Counted from the stretch's first letter, positions 10,212 through 17,722 are shown. The stretch: 17,928 nucleotides of DNA from Deltaproteobacteria bacterium (GCA_031257955.1 JAIRNQ010000210.1:1-17928); one strand, 5' to 3'. Made by a program: numbers and translations. Notes: generated from the letters alone by a model not told the origin.

Positions 10212-10293
10212 TATCGCCGCCTTAAGGTTTTTCCGCGACATCCAAAATCGTGGCCTTATGGTTTTTCCGCGACATCCAATATCGTGGCCTTTG
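10193..10293. repeat. 33/34-bp tandem array overlapping the secA promoter
   Basis: Three units start at 10193, 10226 and 10260, each beginning GGTTTTTC(C)GCGACA. Units two and three are nearly identical. Unit one differs mainly where it holds the secA -35 box: AGTCAA in place of ATCCAA on the + strand, that is TTGACT instead of TTGGAT on the coding side. Confidence 0.88.
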
Positions 10294-10563
10294 GGCTAGC
10301 CACCTTGGGGCCAAGCCCAAGGCCCTACCGGAAAATTAAGGGATTCTCCGGTGTCCAGTAGTAGACTATGCCACAATGGCCCGGGTTTGGCAACCATCGC
10401 ATTGGGTCATTGGGCGACTAAGTAAAGGAGAGCCGGGGAATAACTTGTTAGCCAAGGAATAACTAATTCTTATAGTTATGGGCTTAAGCTTAAAGAGGTA
10501 TCGTTAGTCTGGGCCGGCCAGGCGGCGGCGCTAAAACTTTGCGAAAAAAAGCGGGGAGGGTAA

Positions 10564-11586
10564 TCAGGGGCCTTTGGAAGAGGCGGTCTTGACGTTTCCG
10601 GAGTTGGTTTTTATGAAGACCATGGGATCCACGGGGACGCCCCCCAGTATGGTCTCAAAGTGAAGGTGGGGGCCGGTGGAGCGGCCGGTGTTGCCGACCT
10701 TGGCGATGTGATCGCCCCGTTTTATGGTCTGGCCGGCCTCGACCAGTACCTCGGAGAGGTGGGCGTAGCGGGTGACCAGCCCAAAACCGTGATCGACGGT
10801 GATCATCAATCCGTAACCGTTGCCTGACCAATCGGCGGTCAAAACCACCCCGCCAGCCGGGGCGTAGACGGCCGTGCCCACTGGGCCGGCCAAGTCGAGT
10901 CCCTGGTGCATATCGGAACCCCGACCGAAGGGCGAAGCTCGGTAACCGAAGCCCGAGGTCAGACGGCCGTTAACCACCGGCATGCTGACCGGGGTGGCCG
11001 ACAAAAGCGTCTCCGACCCGTGCAAGGCCGAGGTCAGCTCGCTTAGGGCCAGCTCCACGCCGGCGGAGTTGCGCTCCAGGCGGTCAAGGTCAGCGTGGAT
11101 GCCCTTGATGGCCTCGGCCGGGCTACGCCACTTCTGGGTTGGTTCGCTGGGCAAGCCGCCCTGCCCCTCAAGCCCGCCCCAGGTCCAGGCCACCGTGGAA
11201 GTCAATTCAGGCCAAAGCTTTTCCAGCTCGGCCGACTCCGGTAAACCCAAGAGCCGGTTGTACTCCTGGGTCAGCAAATCCAAATTCTTTTCCCGTTCCC
11301 TTAAGCCCTCCAGCTTGCGGTCCATGTCCTGGATCCGTTCGCTAATGGCCAACAGGCGCATATCCTTGCCGGCGTTCTGGCCCTTCAATATCTCAAGTTC
11401 CATGCTCTGATCTTTAACCCCATCCAAGGCCAACCAGGAATAGAGAGAATAGATCACCATGGTCCCAAAAACTAACACGAACAAAAAAACTAAAACGGTA
11501 AGGCCCCAGACCGAAGTCGAGAAGCTTTTAACCGTTGGGGTTCCGTCCCCCTCGTTCATAACGCATATTCTAAAACGTCGAGCCAT
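10564..11586 (-). CDS. Membrane-anchored M23 (LytM/DipM-like) metallopeptidase
   Basis: It is a zinc endopeptidase or an activator of cell-wall hydrolases, acting on peptidoglycan cross-links in the periplasm. From the ATG at 11586 it has 340 residues: a short cytoplasmic N-terminus starting MARRFRICV, one membrane segment at about 25-50, a coiled coil at about 58-125, a linker, then the LytM domain at about 205-325. The ligands H227 and D231 (HQGLD) and H309 (GPHLHFE), together with H276 and H307, are all present, so it should be catalytic. An upstream ATG at 11703 would add 39 residues, but it lacks a binding site and the extension does not resemble a leader. GGAGG lies 16 bases before the chosen ATG, a longer spacing than usual, so the start is likely but not certain. 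The gene stands alone, divergent from pssA. Confidence 0.93.
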   Translation of the reverse strand: MARRFRICVMNEGDGTPTVKSFSTSVWGLTVLVFLFVLVFGTMVIYSLYSWLALDGVKDQSMELEILKGQNAGKDMRLLAISERIQDMDRKLEGLREREKNLDLLTQEYNRLLGLPESAELEKLWPELTSTVAWTWGGLEGQGGLPSEPTQKWRSPAEAIKGIHADLDRLERNSAGVELALSELTSALHGSETLLSATPVSMPVVNGRLTSGFGYRASPFGRGSDMHQGLDLAGPVGTAVYAPAGGVVLTADWSGNGYGLMITVDHGFGLVTRYAHLSEVLVEAGQTIKRGDHIAKVGNTGRSTGPHLHFETILGGVPVDPMVFIKTNSGNVKTASSKGP

Positions 11587-12138
11587 ATATATAACGATCT
11601 TTCCTCCAACATTCACCGCTAACGCCAGGTGACACTTTTTTCTGTGTGATTCTATCAAACGCGACCCCCTTTGGCAACTTAAAAAAACCTCTCCCCCTTT
11701 CATAAATTAGAGTAATTTCTAATAATTTATCGCCTACTGGTCTCTCCCTCTAGCCCCATTTTACTCAAACGGCAGCCCCTCCGCCTAGAGAGAGTCCCTT
11801 TCAAAACCCTTTAAACACATGAGCCTCACGACCTCTGGCCACAGTCCCCGCCTTCCCATCCCTTTAATCAAGCGATCGTTTTGATAACTACTAATTGAAA
11901 CACATTTTATCAGGCTTAATCATCTCTGGTGTTTCCTTCAAGGGTTATTGAAGCCAATTCGACAAACGCTTGGCCAATATAGACTTCCCAGCCCCTAATA
12001 ATCATCAGCAATAGAAAGGCAATTATCTTTTATTTAGCAACAGTTCAATTCTATACTCATCTAATAACTCAAAATTACATCTATTTGATGTCTTATTTAT
12101 CTTAAATCCCTACACTAAATACCTTAAGTTACTTTCGG

Positions 12139-12552
12139 TTATTTTTACGTACTAGTCAACACTTCCCCTCACTTCCAGATACTTTATGTTATTTTTACGA
12201 CCCAACCAAAACTCCCTAAGATTTCTAATTACTTTTGAGTTCTTATATTCTCTTAATACCTTTTACGTCTCCCTCTCAATTAATTTTACTTCCTTGCCAA
12301 TACCTCACCACACTTCCAGATACTTTCTGGTTCTTGAAAACTCTCACAGTTTCTTATGCGCCCCGGTCGATTAATTTTACTTCCTTGCCAATACTTCGCC
12401 ACACTTCCAGATACTTTCGGGTTCTTGGAAACCCTCACAGTTTCTTATACACCCCGGTCGATTAATTTTACTTCCTTGCCAATACTTCGCCATACTTTCA
12501 GAAACTTTTGAGTTCTTACAAACTCTCATAGTCTCTTACGAATCACGACAAT
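12139..12552. repeat. 91-bp tandem array, about four and a half units
   Basis: Units start at 12189, 12280, 12371 and 12462 with an exact 91-bp step. A shorter, 50-bp first unit starts at 12139. Each begins TTAATTTTAC or TTATTTTTAC. Conservation is highest in the units at 12280 and 12371, while the first two are diverged. Since 91 is not a multiple of three, the array cannot encode a repeat protein. Each of the last three units holds a small inverted repeat around CTT (12328-12343, 12419-12434, 12510-12525). Confidence 0.9.
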
Positions 12553-12876
12553 ACCTTCAAAGATTTTCCGGTCCTATTGGGTGCCTTGCCTTGAATTCTA
12601 GGCCCGGAACCCTGGCCCTTGAAGGCCAAGCCTTGGGACCAACACTGGGGGCCAGGGGCTGTCTTTTGAGCCGGCCAGATTTCTCTAAAGGGGTTGAGGG
12701 GCAGAAAGGAGCCCGGGTTGGGGCACCGGCGCAAATTGGTCTAGGCATGGCTGGGGTTTTGGTGTATTCTTGCCCTAACGGCCTTAATACGGGTTGATAT
12801 TCCCTATCTTTGGGGCCAGACGGCCCGCCGGGTGGGCCGCCAGCGGCCAAAACAAAGGCCGCCCTCACTAACCCAA

Positions 12877-12960
12877 TCGTTTATTCGAGCCTATCGACTA
12901 TTCGAACCATTCGTTTACTCGAGCCTATCGGCTAGTCGATACTATTGGTTACTCGCGAAG
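12877..12960. repeat. 34-bp direct repeat upstream of pssA
   Basis: TCGTTTATTCGAGCCTATCG starts at 12877 and TCGTTTACTCGAGCCTATCG at 12911, 34 bp apart. Similarity continues through the CTATTCGA/CTAGTCGA positions. A third, weaker half unit (TTGGTTACTCGCG) begins near 12945. The array ends about 50 bases before the pssA start and so lies in its promoter or leader. Confidence 0.75.
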
Positions 12961-13008
12961 GATAACTCGAGCGGATTGGTGGGTGAGCATTCTCGCTTAG
13001 GAGCTAAT

Positions 13009-14034
13009 ATGGCCAAAAAATGGAAACGCACTGAACGCAGAAGGGCTATTTATATTTTTCCCAATTTATTTACGACTATGAGCCTTTTCTTTGGCTTCTA
13101 CGCCATAATGTGCGCGATTCAAGGGCGTTTCTACTATTCCGCTTGCCTGATACTGGTAGCCACGATTATGGACGGCTTGGACGGGACGGTAGCCCGCATG
13201 ACCAAAACTACCAGCCTATTTGGCGTTGAATACGATTCGCTCTCGGATCTATTGTCCTTCTGTGCCGCTCCGAGCATTCTGATCTATCTCTGGGCCCTTA
13301 AACCCCATAATCTCCATTTTTCCTTTCTGCCCGTGCCGGACGACCGAAGCCTGGGCCTGGGCCTGATAGCCGCCTTTATCTACTTGGTCTGCGGGGCCCT
13401 GCGCTTAGCCCGCTTTAACGTTTCCGTCGGCCACCGGGATCCCGGTTTTTTCCAGGGCCTTCCGACCACGGCGGCCGCCGGCATTGTCTCGGCCGCCGTC
13501 CTTTGGCACTACCGCTTCCCCGGCCCGCCCATCTCCCCCAATGGACCTTTGACATTAGGCTTTATAGTTCTTTTGGCCGTATTGATGGTCTCAAATCTTG
13601 ACTTTCTAAGCCTAAAAAATAAAATTTTTACTAAAAACAACCACCCCTTCGAGACCTTGGTCCTGATAATAATCGTCCTAGCCTGCCTGATCATCAAGGC
13701 CAAAACCCTGCTTCTGCCCCTGGCCTTCTTCTATCTGAGCCTAGCCCCGATTATCACTATCGTCCGGCGCCTCCGACGCGACCGCGACCCGGGGGCGAAT
13801 TTATCCAAGGCTAACACCGGCGAGCAGGACGCCGAGCCCGGGTCCCCAGAGGCCAAAGCCGCCGAAACCAGATCCGGCGATACCAGGCTCCCCGGCGCCA
13901 AGCCCTCCGAAACCAGGCTAGCCGAAATTAGGCTCGCCGATCCCCAGGCCCAGGCACCATCGGCCCCAGAACCCACGGCCGGGGAAACCATGGCCGCAAA
14001 AACGGCCGGCCGGGAACCGCGCCGGGGCGAGTGA
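13009..14034 (+). CDS. pssA: CDP-diacylglycerol-serine O-phosphatidyltransferase
   Basis: PssA is an integral membrane enzyme that joins serine to CDP-diacylglycerol to give phosphatidylserine and CMP, the first step toward phosphatidylethanolamine. The CDP-alcohol phosphotransferase motif is complete: D58-G59-x2-A62-R63-x8-G72-x3-D76-x3-D80. FQGLPTTAAAG at about 148-158 is typical of the serine enzyme. Several membrane helices follow up to about residue 252. The ATG at 13009 is chosen because AGGAG ends five bases upstream and the family N-terminus (KKWKRTERRRAIYIFPNLFTT) starts there; the open frame upstream is repeat sequence. The protein has 341 residues, against about 250 in common relatives. 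The last 85 or so form a hydrophilic tail with degenerate ETR-type repeats. psd, a frequent partner, is not adjacent. Confidence 0.94.
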   Translation: MAKKWKRTERRRAIYIFPNLFTTMSLFFGFYAIMCAIQGRFYYSACLILVATIMDGLDGTVARMTKTTSLFGVEYDSLSDLLSFCAAPSILIYLWALKPHNLHFSFLPVPDDRSLGLGLIAAFIYLVCGALRLARFNVSVGHRDPGFFQGLPTTAAAGIVSAAVLWHYRFPGPPISPNGPLTLGFIVLLAVLMVSNLDFLSLKNKIFTKNNHPFETLVLIIIVLACLIIKAKTLLLPLAFFYLSLAPIITIVRRLRRDRDPGANLSKANTGEQDAEPGSPEAKAAETRSGDTRLPGAKPSETRLAEIRLADPQAQAPSAPEPTAGETMAAKTAGREPRRGE

Positions 14035-14348
14035 CCCGCTTCTGGTCGAGGGTGCCAGTAAGGCGGTGTTTTGGGCGCGGGCAAAAAACGCCCGGGAGTT
14101 TGTTGAGGCTACAGTAGTATAAGGCTATACATTATCTAGCGCTTGTCCTAAGATATTTTTGCTATATCTAGGTTTGAGTTAACCAAGTTCAGCGGCTTTA
14201 AGCCCATCACGCTCCTTAATTTTAGCTGCCCGGCGAGACAACGATTCATTTTTCCAGCGATCGACTTAGGTTTTTACTTTTTTAACCAACTTTTTTACGT
14301 ATTTAGATCCGGGAATACCATAATATTGAAATACATGTTATAATGTCT

Positions 14349-14548
14349 GAGTAAGTCTTATCGCCGCTGCCGGACCGTTCCCTGGCGGAGTTGTCCAGCC
14401 CAGCGTTAGCCATTTATCGCCGCTGCCGGGCCGATCCCTGGCGGAACCGTCCGTCCCAGCGTTAGGCATTTTTCGTTGAGTTAGTCTTATCGCCGCGACC
14501 GGGCGTTCCCTGTCGGAGTTGTCCGGCCCAGCGTTAGGCATTTTTCAC
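14349..14548. repeat. GC-rich three-copy repeat, units of about 56-70 bp
   Basis: Three direct copies share TTATCGCCGC (14358, 14414 and 14487), a CCCTGGCGGA-like centre, and an end CCCAGCGTTAG(G/C)CATTT. Copies one and three are also preceded by GAGT(A/T)AGTC at 14349 and 14478. All copies point the same way. Each carries a short internal inverted pair (CCGC / GCGG), so a small hairpin per unit is possible. Confidence 0.82.
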
Positions 14549-14581
14549 GGCAGGTTTTTTTTAAGCCCAACGGAATCGCCC

Positions 14582-14607
14582 GGCCAAGCTTGGCCCCGGG
14601 CTATAAT
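14582..14607 (+). promoter_or_regulatory. Palindrome plus TATAAT upstream of the SPOR gene
   Basis: GGCCAAGCTTGGCC (14582-14595) is a perfect 14-bp palindrome, and TATAAT follows at 14602-14607. No -35 box is seen. The palindrome lies where a -35 box would sit, so it may be an operator or activator site. Transcription from this -10 would begin about ten bases before the ATG, leaving almost no leader. Confidence 0.4.
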
Positions 14608-14624
14608 CTTCGGTTCAAAGCGAA

Positions 14625-15884
14625 ATGACCCTAACCCCGCTATCCGGGGGCCTTCTGGCCGTGGGCGTTTTCATCGCCGCCCTGGTCGCCTGGAAGCTGA
14701 CCCGCGAAAAAAAACGCCGGGTGGCCGGATCCAGCGCCCCCAAGCGCTTCCCGCCTTTAAACAACCGCCCCTCTCGTGCCGCCGCCCGAGCCGCCGCCCA
14801 ATCCACAAGGGTGAGCTTCAAGGCCGTGGCCATCTGGGGCACGGCGGTGGTTTTGATCGGCTGGGTTGTTTTGTCCTTGGCCAACCCGGGCCAGGCCCCC
14901 GAGCCCTCCTCCCAGGCTCAGGCCCAAGAAATCCCGGAAAGCGAAGCACCGCCCGATCTCGGCTCCACCACAATCTCGGGCAGCCTAAGCCCTCCCCCAC
15001 CCCCGGGCTCGATTCCGGCGACCCCGGTAAATTCGCCGGAGACTTCGGTACAAGGACAAACGCCGGGCCAGGGTGAAGCCCTTCCGGAACTGGCCATTGG
15101 TGGCGTGGGGCAAGGCGTCTCGGCCCAGGTCGAACTCCCGCCCAACCCCATCCGGGCGGCCGGGGAAGCCAACATTCAATCGGCGGCCCTATCCATTTCC
15201 GACCCGGCCTTGGATAACGCCCCGCCATTAACCTCTTTCGCCCCGATTGAACAGGCGCCCTTACCGGAAACCGAAGAAGGGGCCATCACCCAATCGGCCA
15301 AGGCCATGTCCACCGGGGTCAGCCGGATGGAGCCGGTCGGACGAACCTTGATAAACGATAAGGACGCGCCCCAAGCCGTCAAAATCGTGGCCCCGACGGC
15401 CGAACGCCCCAGGCTGGTGCCAAACAACCCGCCCGTGCCCAAGACGGTCGGGATCCCCGCCGTGCCCCCAACCGGCGACCAGGATTCGGACGAGGCTTCA
15501 AGCACGATCCCGACCGCGGCCCCGGCCCCGGCCCCCGCGCCCAAACAGGCGGCCAAACCTACCCAACGGCCTAGCTCACGGGCCACCGCCGCTTCCAAGC
15601 CCCCGCCGTTGCTTAATCCCGCCGCCGCCGGTGGGCCCGTCTCTTATACCGTGCTACTGGGCTCTTTCGGCAAACCCGAAAACGCCGAACGCTTAAGGCA
15701 AAAGATGATCGAGGCGGGCCACCCCGTCTCCGTGGCCCAGGTAACCGGCAAGGACAATAAAACTTGGTACCGGGTGATGAGCGGCACTTTTGAAACCCAA
15801 AGCGAGGCCGATTCCTACGGGCGGGAACTCAAGCGGCAAAGCCTGACCGACCAAACCTTTATCTTCAAAAACGCCACCCAGTGA
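14625..15884 (+). CDS. SPOR-domain membrane protein
   Basis: SPOR domains bind peptidoglycan stripped of stem peptides and bring proteins to the division septum. This 419-residue protein has two hydrophobic N-terminal segments (about 7-24 and 65-86) separated by a basic loop. A long Pro/Ala/Glu-rich, probably disordered, region runs from 88 to about 335 and includes a run of five prolines. The SPOR domain is at about 339-417, with YTVLLGSFGKPENAERLRQKM and WYRVMSGTFETQSEA marking its two repeats. The layout resembles FtsN-like or DedD-like proteins, but two membrane segments are unusual and no FtsN signature is visible. The ATG at 14625 has no Shine-Dalgarno sequence, and a TATAAT lies only 17 bases upstream. 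The usual partner argS is not adjacent, so the gene stands alone. Confidence 0.88.
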   Translation: MTLTPLSGGLLAVGVFIAALVAWKLTREKKRRVAGSSAPKRFPPLNNRPSRAAARAAAQSTRVSFKAVAIWGTAVVLIGWVVLSLANPGQAPEPSSQAQAQEIPESEAPPDLGSTTISGSLSPPPPPGSIPATPVNSPETSVQGQTPGQGEALPELAIGGVGQGVSAQVELPPNPIRAAGEANIQSAALSISDPALDNAPPLTSFAPIEQAPLPETEEGAITQSAKAMSTGVSRMEPVGRTLINDKDAPQAVKIVAPTAERPRLVPNNPPVPKTVGIPAVPPTGDQDSDEASSTIPTAAPAPAPAPKQAAKPTQRPSSRATAASKPPPLLNPAAAGGPVSYTVLLGSFGKPENAERLRQKMIEAGHPVSVAQVTGKDNKTWYRVMSGTFETQSEADSYGRELKRQSLTDQTFIFKNATQ

Positions 15885-16036
15885 CGGCCGGCCAGGGCCG
15901 AGCTGGTCCCGGGCCACCGGTCCCCAAGCGTTTTTGTCCCCTTATTTTGGGCACCTTTAATCGTCTTATACTGTACCCTATAAGTTTAATACCGCATACA
16001 CTTCAATGCCCATGGCCCGGACATTTTATACTACAA
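15885..16036. other. Gap start between the SPOR gene and the 46-bp array
   Basis: GC-rich for about 50 bases after the stop, with overlapping GGCC and CCGG inverted pairs but no clean terminator, then AT-rich. The stretch CTATAAGTTTAATACCG near 15980 resembles the TATAAA part of the following repeat units and may be an eroded unit. Confidence 0.45.
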
Positions 16037-16265
16037 GAGACGCGCCCCATAAACTCGATGAACCGTAGCCTATAAAGCCCCTGAGACGACCCTTTTAAAC
16101 TCGATGAACCGTAGCTTATAAATCCCAAGAGACGCGCCCCATAAACTCGATGAACCGTAGCCTATAAAGCCCCTGAGACGACCGTTTTAAACTCGATGAC
16201 CGTAGCCTATAAAGCCCCTGAGACGACTCTTTTTAACTTTATGAACCGTAGCTTATATACCCCAT
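16037..16265. repeat. 46-bp tandem array running into the fumarase start
   Basis: Five units start with GAGACG at 16037, 16083, 16129, 16175 and 16220. The fourth is one base short. Units one and three are identical over all 46 bp. Two subtypes alternate, one with CGCGCCCCATAAACTCG and one with CGACC(C/G)TTTTAAACTCG. Every unit has TATAAA or TATATA followed by CCCC and, in phase, CTGAGACG. The last unit ends in TATATACCCC and then ATGACACG, the fumarase start. Confidence 0.95.
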
Positions 16266-17106
16266 GACACGCATCCTTTCCACAGACGTCATCGAGGAAA
16301 CGGTCCGCTCCCTTTTTCTCTCCTGCGCCTTCAGGCTCCCCGATAAAGTTAAAGCCCACTTGGCCTTGGCCCTGGAAAAAGAAAACTCGGCCGAGGGACG
16401 CTCGATCTTATCGACCCTAATCAAAAACCACGGCTTGGCCCAAGACGCGGCCATCCCCTTGTGTCAGGACACGGGCTTGGCCCAGATCCTAATCGAATTG
16501 GGCCAGGAGGTCAGCCTGGTTGGCCGGCCCCTATCCGAGGCCGTATCAAACGGGGCCAAAGCGGCTTACGGGGTGGGTTATCTGAGAAAGTCGACCTGCC
16601 ACCCCTTGGAGCGCAACAACCGAGGCGACAATAGTCCGGCCAGTTTGGAAACCCTTATCGTTCCCGGCGATCAAATCACGGTTATCGTCCTGGCCAAGGG
16701 CGGCGGTTGCGATAATAAATGCCGGATGGTTAACCTTGTCCCCACGACCTCAAAAGAGTCAATAATCAAAACTATCGTTTCACTGGCCCTCGAGGCCGGT
16801 CCCGATGCTTGCCCGCCCTATTGCCTGGGCGTGGCCGTGGGCGGAAGTTTCGAGTCAGCCCCCCGGCTGGCCCGCCGGGCCCTGGTAGACCTTTGGGAAG
16901 ATCCGCCCATGTCCCCAGAAGAGAGCGATTTGGCCGAGACCATCCTCACCCAAATCAACGCCTCCGGCTTGGGCCCCATGGGACTGGGCGGTCGGGTCAC
17001 CGCCTTGGGCTTGCGCCTAAAACTCTACCCTTGCCATCTGGCCTCCCTGCCCGTTGCCGTCAACGTCAACTGTCACTCCCTCCGCACGGCCAGGGCCACG
17101 TTTTAA
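16264..17106 (+). CDS. Class I (4Fe-4S) fumarate hydratase, alpha subunit
   Basis: This is the alpha part of the oxygen-sensitive class I hydro-lyases that interconvert fumarate and malate (a tartrate dehydratase alpha subunit, TtdA, is a close alternative). The protein has 280 residues, the usual alpha length. Cluster-ligand candidates are C67 (LCQDTG), C183 (ACPPYC) and C270 (NVNCHSLR). YLRKSTCHP, NNRGDNSPA and KGGG (146-149) are family landmarks. At 149 a cysteine replaces the serine I expect in GGGS, and another cysteine follows at 153. The ATG at 16264 has no Shine-Dalgarno sequence and stands at the end of the 46-bp array. The beta subunit, normally the next gene, is missing, and a terminator overlaps the stop codon. 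Alpha-subunit identity is firm; fumarate as the substrate is likely. Confidence 0.93.
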   Translation: MTRILSTDVIEETVRSLFLSCAFRLPDKVKAHLALALEKENSAEGRSILSTLIKNHGLAQDAAIPLCQDTGLAQILIELGQEVSLVGRPLSEAVSNGAKAAYGVGYLRKSTCHPLERNNRGDNSPASLETLIVPGDQITVIVLAKGGGCDNKCRMVNLVPTTSKESIIKTIVSLALEAGPDACPPYCLGVAVGGSFESAPRLARRALVDLWEDPPMSPEESDLAETILTQINASGLGPMGLGGRVTALGLRLKLYPCHLASLPVAVNVNCHSLRTARATF

Positions 17107-17124
17107 TCTGGCCCTGGCCTTTCT
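17088..17124 (+). terminator. Intrinsic terminator overlapping the fumarase stop
   Basis: GGCCAGGGCC (17088-17097) and GGCCCTGGCC (17110-17119) form a perfect ten-base stem with a 12-base loop, followed by TTTCT. The left arm encodes residues near the fumarase C-terminus and the TAA stop (17104-17106) lies in the loop. Ribosomes finishing translation would cover the left arm. Confidence 0.7.
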
Positions 17125-17406
17125 AAAACCTCCCGAATAATCCGTAACTATCCCCAAGCTATCCAGCTCTCCAAACCCTCCCCCAACGTTCCAAGTGAGT
17201 CTGGTTTTTTCCCCTTTGGACAATCCAGACCAGGGCTAAAAGTCTCATTTTTACCCGGCCAGTATCCAAATAGACTCGTCTAGGGCTGACATTGGGCTAC
17301 ATTTTACCCAACCATTGTCTTAATTTTATGCCCGGAATCCGAAATTTCTCCCTTATAATTTGACGAATAAAAGACAACCGTTTTGGTCTACAGGTTGACG
17401 GGCCAG
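17125..17406. other. Gap after the fumarase terminator
   Basis: No gene is seen. GTCTGG (17199-17204) pairs with CCAGAC (17225-17230) around a 20-base loop, a weak second stem. The first part is C-rich on the + strand, and 17230-17400 is AT-richer without clear promoter elements. Confidence 0.5.
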
Positions 17407-17722
17407 AAGGCCCATGGGCCTGAAGTCCGAGAGGCTATCCGCGCCACGGGAAAACCCGGCCATATCCTCCAAGCTCTCCGGGGCCGGGAAAGACGCCGCA
17501 AAAAAATCGGTGTCGTGGCGCGGGTAATTGAGTGACGGGAAAAGGGGTTGGTCGGCGGGTCGGAAGGCCCATGGGCCTGAAGGCTCATGGGCCTGAAGCC
17601 CGAGAGGCTACCCGGGCCAGAGGAAAACCCGGCCAAATATTCCAAGCCCTCCGGGGCCAGGGACGATGCCGCAAAAAAACGGCCTCCCCGCACGGGTAAT
17701 TGGGTGAAAAGAAAGGGGTTAT
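17407..17722. repeat. Duplicated block upstream of the NuoE-like gene
   Basis: A block of about 157 bp (from 17407) is repeated from 17564. The second copy has an extra 16-17 bp (AAGGCTCATGGGCCTGAAG-like), so later positions are 171-173 bp apart. Shared landmarks in order are AAGGCCCATGGGCCTGAAG, GAGAGGCTA, GGAAAACCCGGCCA, CCGGGGCC, GCCGCAAAAAAA, CGGGTAATTG and AAAGGGGTT. The 12-bp palindrome GGCCCATGGGCC occurs at 17409-17420 and 17566-17577. A one-mismatch copy is at 17582-17593. The end of the second copy supplies the leader and ribosome site of the next gene. Confidence 0.92.

Larger units (their letters stand above)
10129..10563. other. Gap between secA and the M23 peptidase gene
   Basis: It contains the secA promoter and a 33/34-bp array (separate entries). 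A hairpin CCTTGGG (10303-10309) / CCCAAGG (10316-10322) with a six-base loop is also present. The part from 10370 to 10563, just past the M23 gene stop, has an A7 run near 10545 but no stem that would make it a terminator. No gene is seen. Confidence 0.55.
11587..13008. other. AT-rich divergent gap between M23 and pssA genes
   Basis: This is the longest gene-free stretch (1.4 kb). From about 11,700 to 12,560 the + strand is AT-rich and has clearly more C than G, unlike the genes around it. The 91-bp array fills 12139-12552. From 12,560 to 12,870 the sequence turns GC-rich again with several GGCC-type inverted repeats, for example CGGCCC (12819-12824) against GGGCCG just downstream, but no gene. 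A 34-bp array follows close to pssA. No DnaA boxes, tRNA or known RNA fold was recognised. Confidence 0.6.
14035..14624. other. Gap between pssA and the SPOR-domain gene
   Basis: A weak stem CGGGC (14078-14082) / GCCCG (14090-14094) with an A-rich loop lies 45 bases after the pssA stop and is a poor terminator candidate. The next 250 bases are AT-rich and featureless. A lone TATAAT at 14339-14344 has no -35 box at normal spacing. A GC-rich repeat (14349-14548) is followed by a T8 run near 14555. The SPOR-gene promoter region closes the gap. Confidence 0.5.

Noticed and set aside
10540..10563. Intrinsic terminator of the M23 gene at the A7 run
   Set aside because: The bases on both sides of the run (GCG and GCG) are direct and not inverted repeats, so no stem forms.
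11587..11703. Longer start for the M23 peptidase at 11703
   Set aside because: The extra 39 residues come from a region without a ribosome binding site and do not look like a signal sequence. The normal short cytoplasmic lead before the membrane segment starts at 11586.
12186..12465. Small repeat-containing proteins in the 91-bp array
   Set aside because: The period is not a multiple of three, so each unit shifts frame, and there is no ribosome binding site.
11700..12560. Replication origin, from AT-richness and repeats
   Set aside because: I found no DnaA-box sequences (TTATCCACA type) and no dnaA, dnaN, gidA or similar neighbours. The C-over-G bias alone is not enough.
12832..13008. Longer start for pssA at 12832
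   Set aside because: The added residues are encoded by the 34-bp repeat region, while the ATG at 13009 has AGGAG at good spacing and matches the family N-terminus.
14349..14548. Integron attC sites, because CAGCGTTAGGC fits the GTTRRRY core
   Set aside because: No matching RYYYAAC partner was found in the right orientation for any copy, there are no cassette genes between copies, and no integrase is near.
16037..16265. CRISPR array
   Set aside because: The units are directly adjacent with no unique spacers, and no cas gene is present. The same holds for the 33/34-bp and 34-bp arrays.
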